45,741 bases of DNA. It comes from Planctomycetota bacterium (GTDB taxonomy: Bacteria; Planctomycetota; Planctomycetia; Planctomycetales; Planctomycetaceae). The DNA is taken from assembly GCA_022600195.1 (NCBI GenBank), contig JAHZKX010000080.1:1-45741 (forward strand), read 5' to 3'. The position numbers and the translations under genes are program-made. Of the stretch, positions 44,732 to 45,741 are shown one piece after another; the first letter of the stretch is position 1, and every line of letters begins with the position of its first letter. Under the pieces are notes generated by a model. The model saw only the letters and a list, made by a program, of their open reading frames with translations, searched no databases and was not told the origin of the DNA.

Positions 44732-45741
44732 CTATTGACGTGCCCCATGAGGAGTGCCTTTCACGTTCAAGTTATCATCCACCTTCACCCACTTGGCACC
44801 AACAATCTTCCCATCATGTCCGTTGCTGGAAGAGTCTTTCAGCGTGTCTCCTTCAGCTTCGTCGAAGTTGTAGAGGGCCACTGTTTTTTTGTCACGAACG
44901 AAAGATTTAAGTGGGTTGAACGATTTTGAATAGCGAGCGGAATCAGTGATTCGCACAGCACGAATGCTGCCGTGTAAATAGTCACGAAAACCGTCGGCTT
45001 CGGGATTGGCCCCAATCACAATCGGCAAAGTAGATGGCTTTAGTTTATCAAGTCGGGCGATCGTTTTTTGTAATTGACCGTTCACGAACAATTTTGCCTG
45101 TTTTCCTGAAATGACAGCGGCAACATGCGACCACTCATTGAACGTGACAAGCTCATCAGAACTGATACTAAATTTCTGAACTTCACCAAACCCGTCAAAT
45201 ACCCAGCGATTTCCAAAGACCTTGAATGCAAATCCGCTACGTCCGGCGTTACAAACAATCATGCCATGCTGAGGATTCTCTGGTTTCACAATTGCCTCAA
45301 TGGTAAATTCAGCCGGCGACTCGATCTTCAAAGAGGAAATCAACACATTACCGGAACCATTGAATTTCAGGGCATAGTTTTCTCTGCTGGAAATGTTGGC
45401 AGATTTTTTGTTATTTGTTGCCACAGTCAACGGCACTAAACGTACCTTGATCGCTTCTTTGCCACCAGCTTTCACGGTGAACTGCTTCGTAAACGTCTCA
45501 AATCCACCTTTGGCCACTGTTAGCGTTTTCTTGCCAGCTTCGACAGTGATTGGTTCAGTTCCAGAACCCGTTTTGATTGTGGTTTTCTTTTGGTCATCTA
45601 CAGAAACCACAGCACCCGCCAATTCAGGTTGGTCAATGTCTAAGACAATTGTACCTTCCGACGTATCAACCGGGTTGAAGATACCAGCCAGTAAAATGAG
45701 CGAAGCCAACACAGTGCCAATGACGATCCAGCCTCGTTTTC
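44732..45741 (-). CDS. Partial: TM + PEGA-like + LamG protein, N-terminus outside window
   Basis: The frame runs off the right edge; nine in-frame residues (KRGWIVIGT) precede the first GTG, so the gene is truncated at 45741 and the true start is outside. The visible order is a basic residue pair and a single membrane helix (WIVIGTVLASLILLAGIF), a PEGA-like beta domain (EGTIVLDIDQPELAGAVVSVDD ... AGKKTLTVAKGGFETFTKQFTV), then a LamG domain (ALKFNGSGNVLISSL, FTIEAIVKPEN, VALYNFDEAEGDTLKDSSSN). In planctomycetes this TM-PEGA-extracytoplasmic layout is frequent at the C-terminus of Ser/Thr protein kinases; a kinase N-terminus is therefore likely but not seen. It may sense a surface glycan and control the downstream cytochrome genes. 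Confidence 0.8.
   Translation of the reverse strand, partial: KRGWIVIGTVLASLILLAGIFNPVDTSEGTIVLDIDQPELAGAVVSVDDQKKTTIKTGSGTEPITVEAGKKTLTVAKGGFETFTKQFTVKAGGKEAIKVRLVPLTVATNNKKSANISSRENYALKFNGSGNVLISSLKIESPAEFTIEAIVKPENPQHGMIVCNAGRSGFAFKVFGNRWVFDGFGEVQKFSISSDELVTFNEWSHVAAVISGKQAKLFVNGQLQKTIARLDKLKPSTLPIVIGANPEADGFRDYLHGSIRAVRITDSARYSKSFNPLKSFVRDKKTVALYNFDEAEGDTLKDSSSNGHDGKIVGAKWVKVDDNLNVKGTPHGARQ

Noticed and set aside
1-45741. CRISPR arrays, insertion sequences, prophage genes
   Set aside because: No regularly spaced repeats, transposase, integrase or phage structural genes were recognised on either strand.

Overview
The window looks like a chromosomal segment of a planctomycete (Planctomycetota, Gimesia/Rubinisphaera-like; genus is inference). 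The reason is a set of families that are abundant almost only in that group: DUF1501, DUF1552 and DUF1587/1592/1588/1585 proteins with CxxCH haem motifs, a PVC-type membrane-bound dehydrogenase with a C-terminal haem domain, a TIGR03067-like domain, and many large secreted proteins. Base composition is moderate (GC in the upper 40s by eye). No phage, transposase, integrase or CRISPR array was seen. Several likely starts differ from the longest ORF because the longest form begins at a TTG; those choices are explained per gene.

Layout. 1-2.6 kb: SulP anion transporter and a small acidic exported protein. 3.0-7.5 kb (+): tripeptidyl-peptidase-II-like subtilase, FlK-type hotdog thioesterase and ABM-family monooxygenase, closely spaced. 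7.5-12.1 kb (-): polytopic membrane protein with TPR tail, and seryl-tRNA synthetase. 12.3-16.2 kb (-): two secreted metal-dependent hydrolases (YtcJ-like amidohydrolase, CehA/McbA-like) and a small exported protein. 16.5-19.9 kb: NAD-dependent sugar epimerase, tRNA-Val(UAC) with a strong bidirectional terminator, and a secreted LamG + six-bladed Kelch protein. 20.1-25.3 kb (-): a BlaI-type repressor, an M56 (BlaR1-like) sensor with an unusual propeller ectodomain and two small membrane/exported proteins, preceded by a double-dyad operator candidate. 25.4-27.9 kb (-): FabG-like SDR and an exported protein of unknown function. 28.2-31.3 kb (+): DUF1501 protein and MgtE magnesium channel.

31.3-45.7 kb (-) is the most distinctive part: two separate DUF1592-type cytochrome + DUF1552 gene pairs flank a 1.7-kaa exported protein that joins ThuA-like, F5/8C-like, degenerate SGNH, PVC dehydrogenase propeller, cupredoxin and haem-c modules. 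A truncated gene at the right edge has the TM + PEGA-like + LamG layout seen at the C-terminus of planctomycete receptor proteins, often Ser/Thr kinases. All genes here run on one strand, and the block reads as an extracytoplasmic redox/carbohydrate-surface locus. Its substrate and function are unknown.
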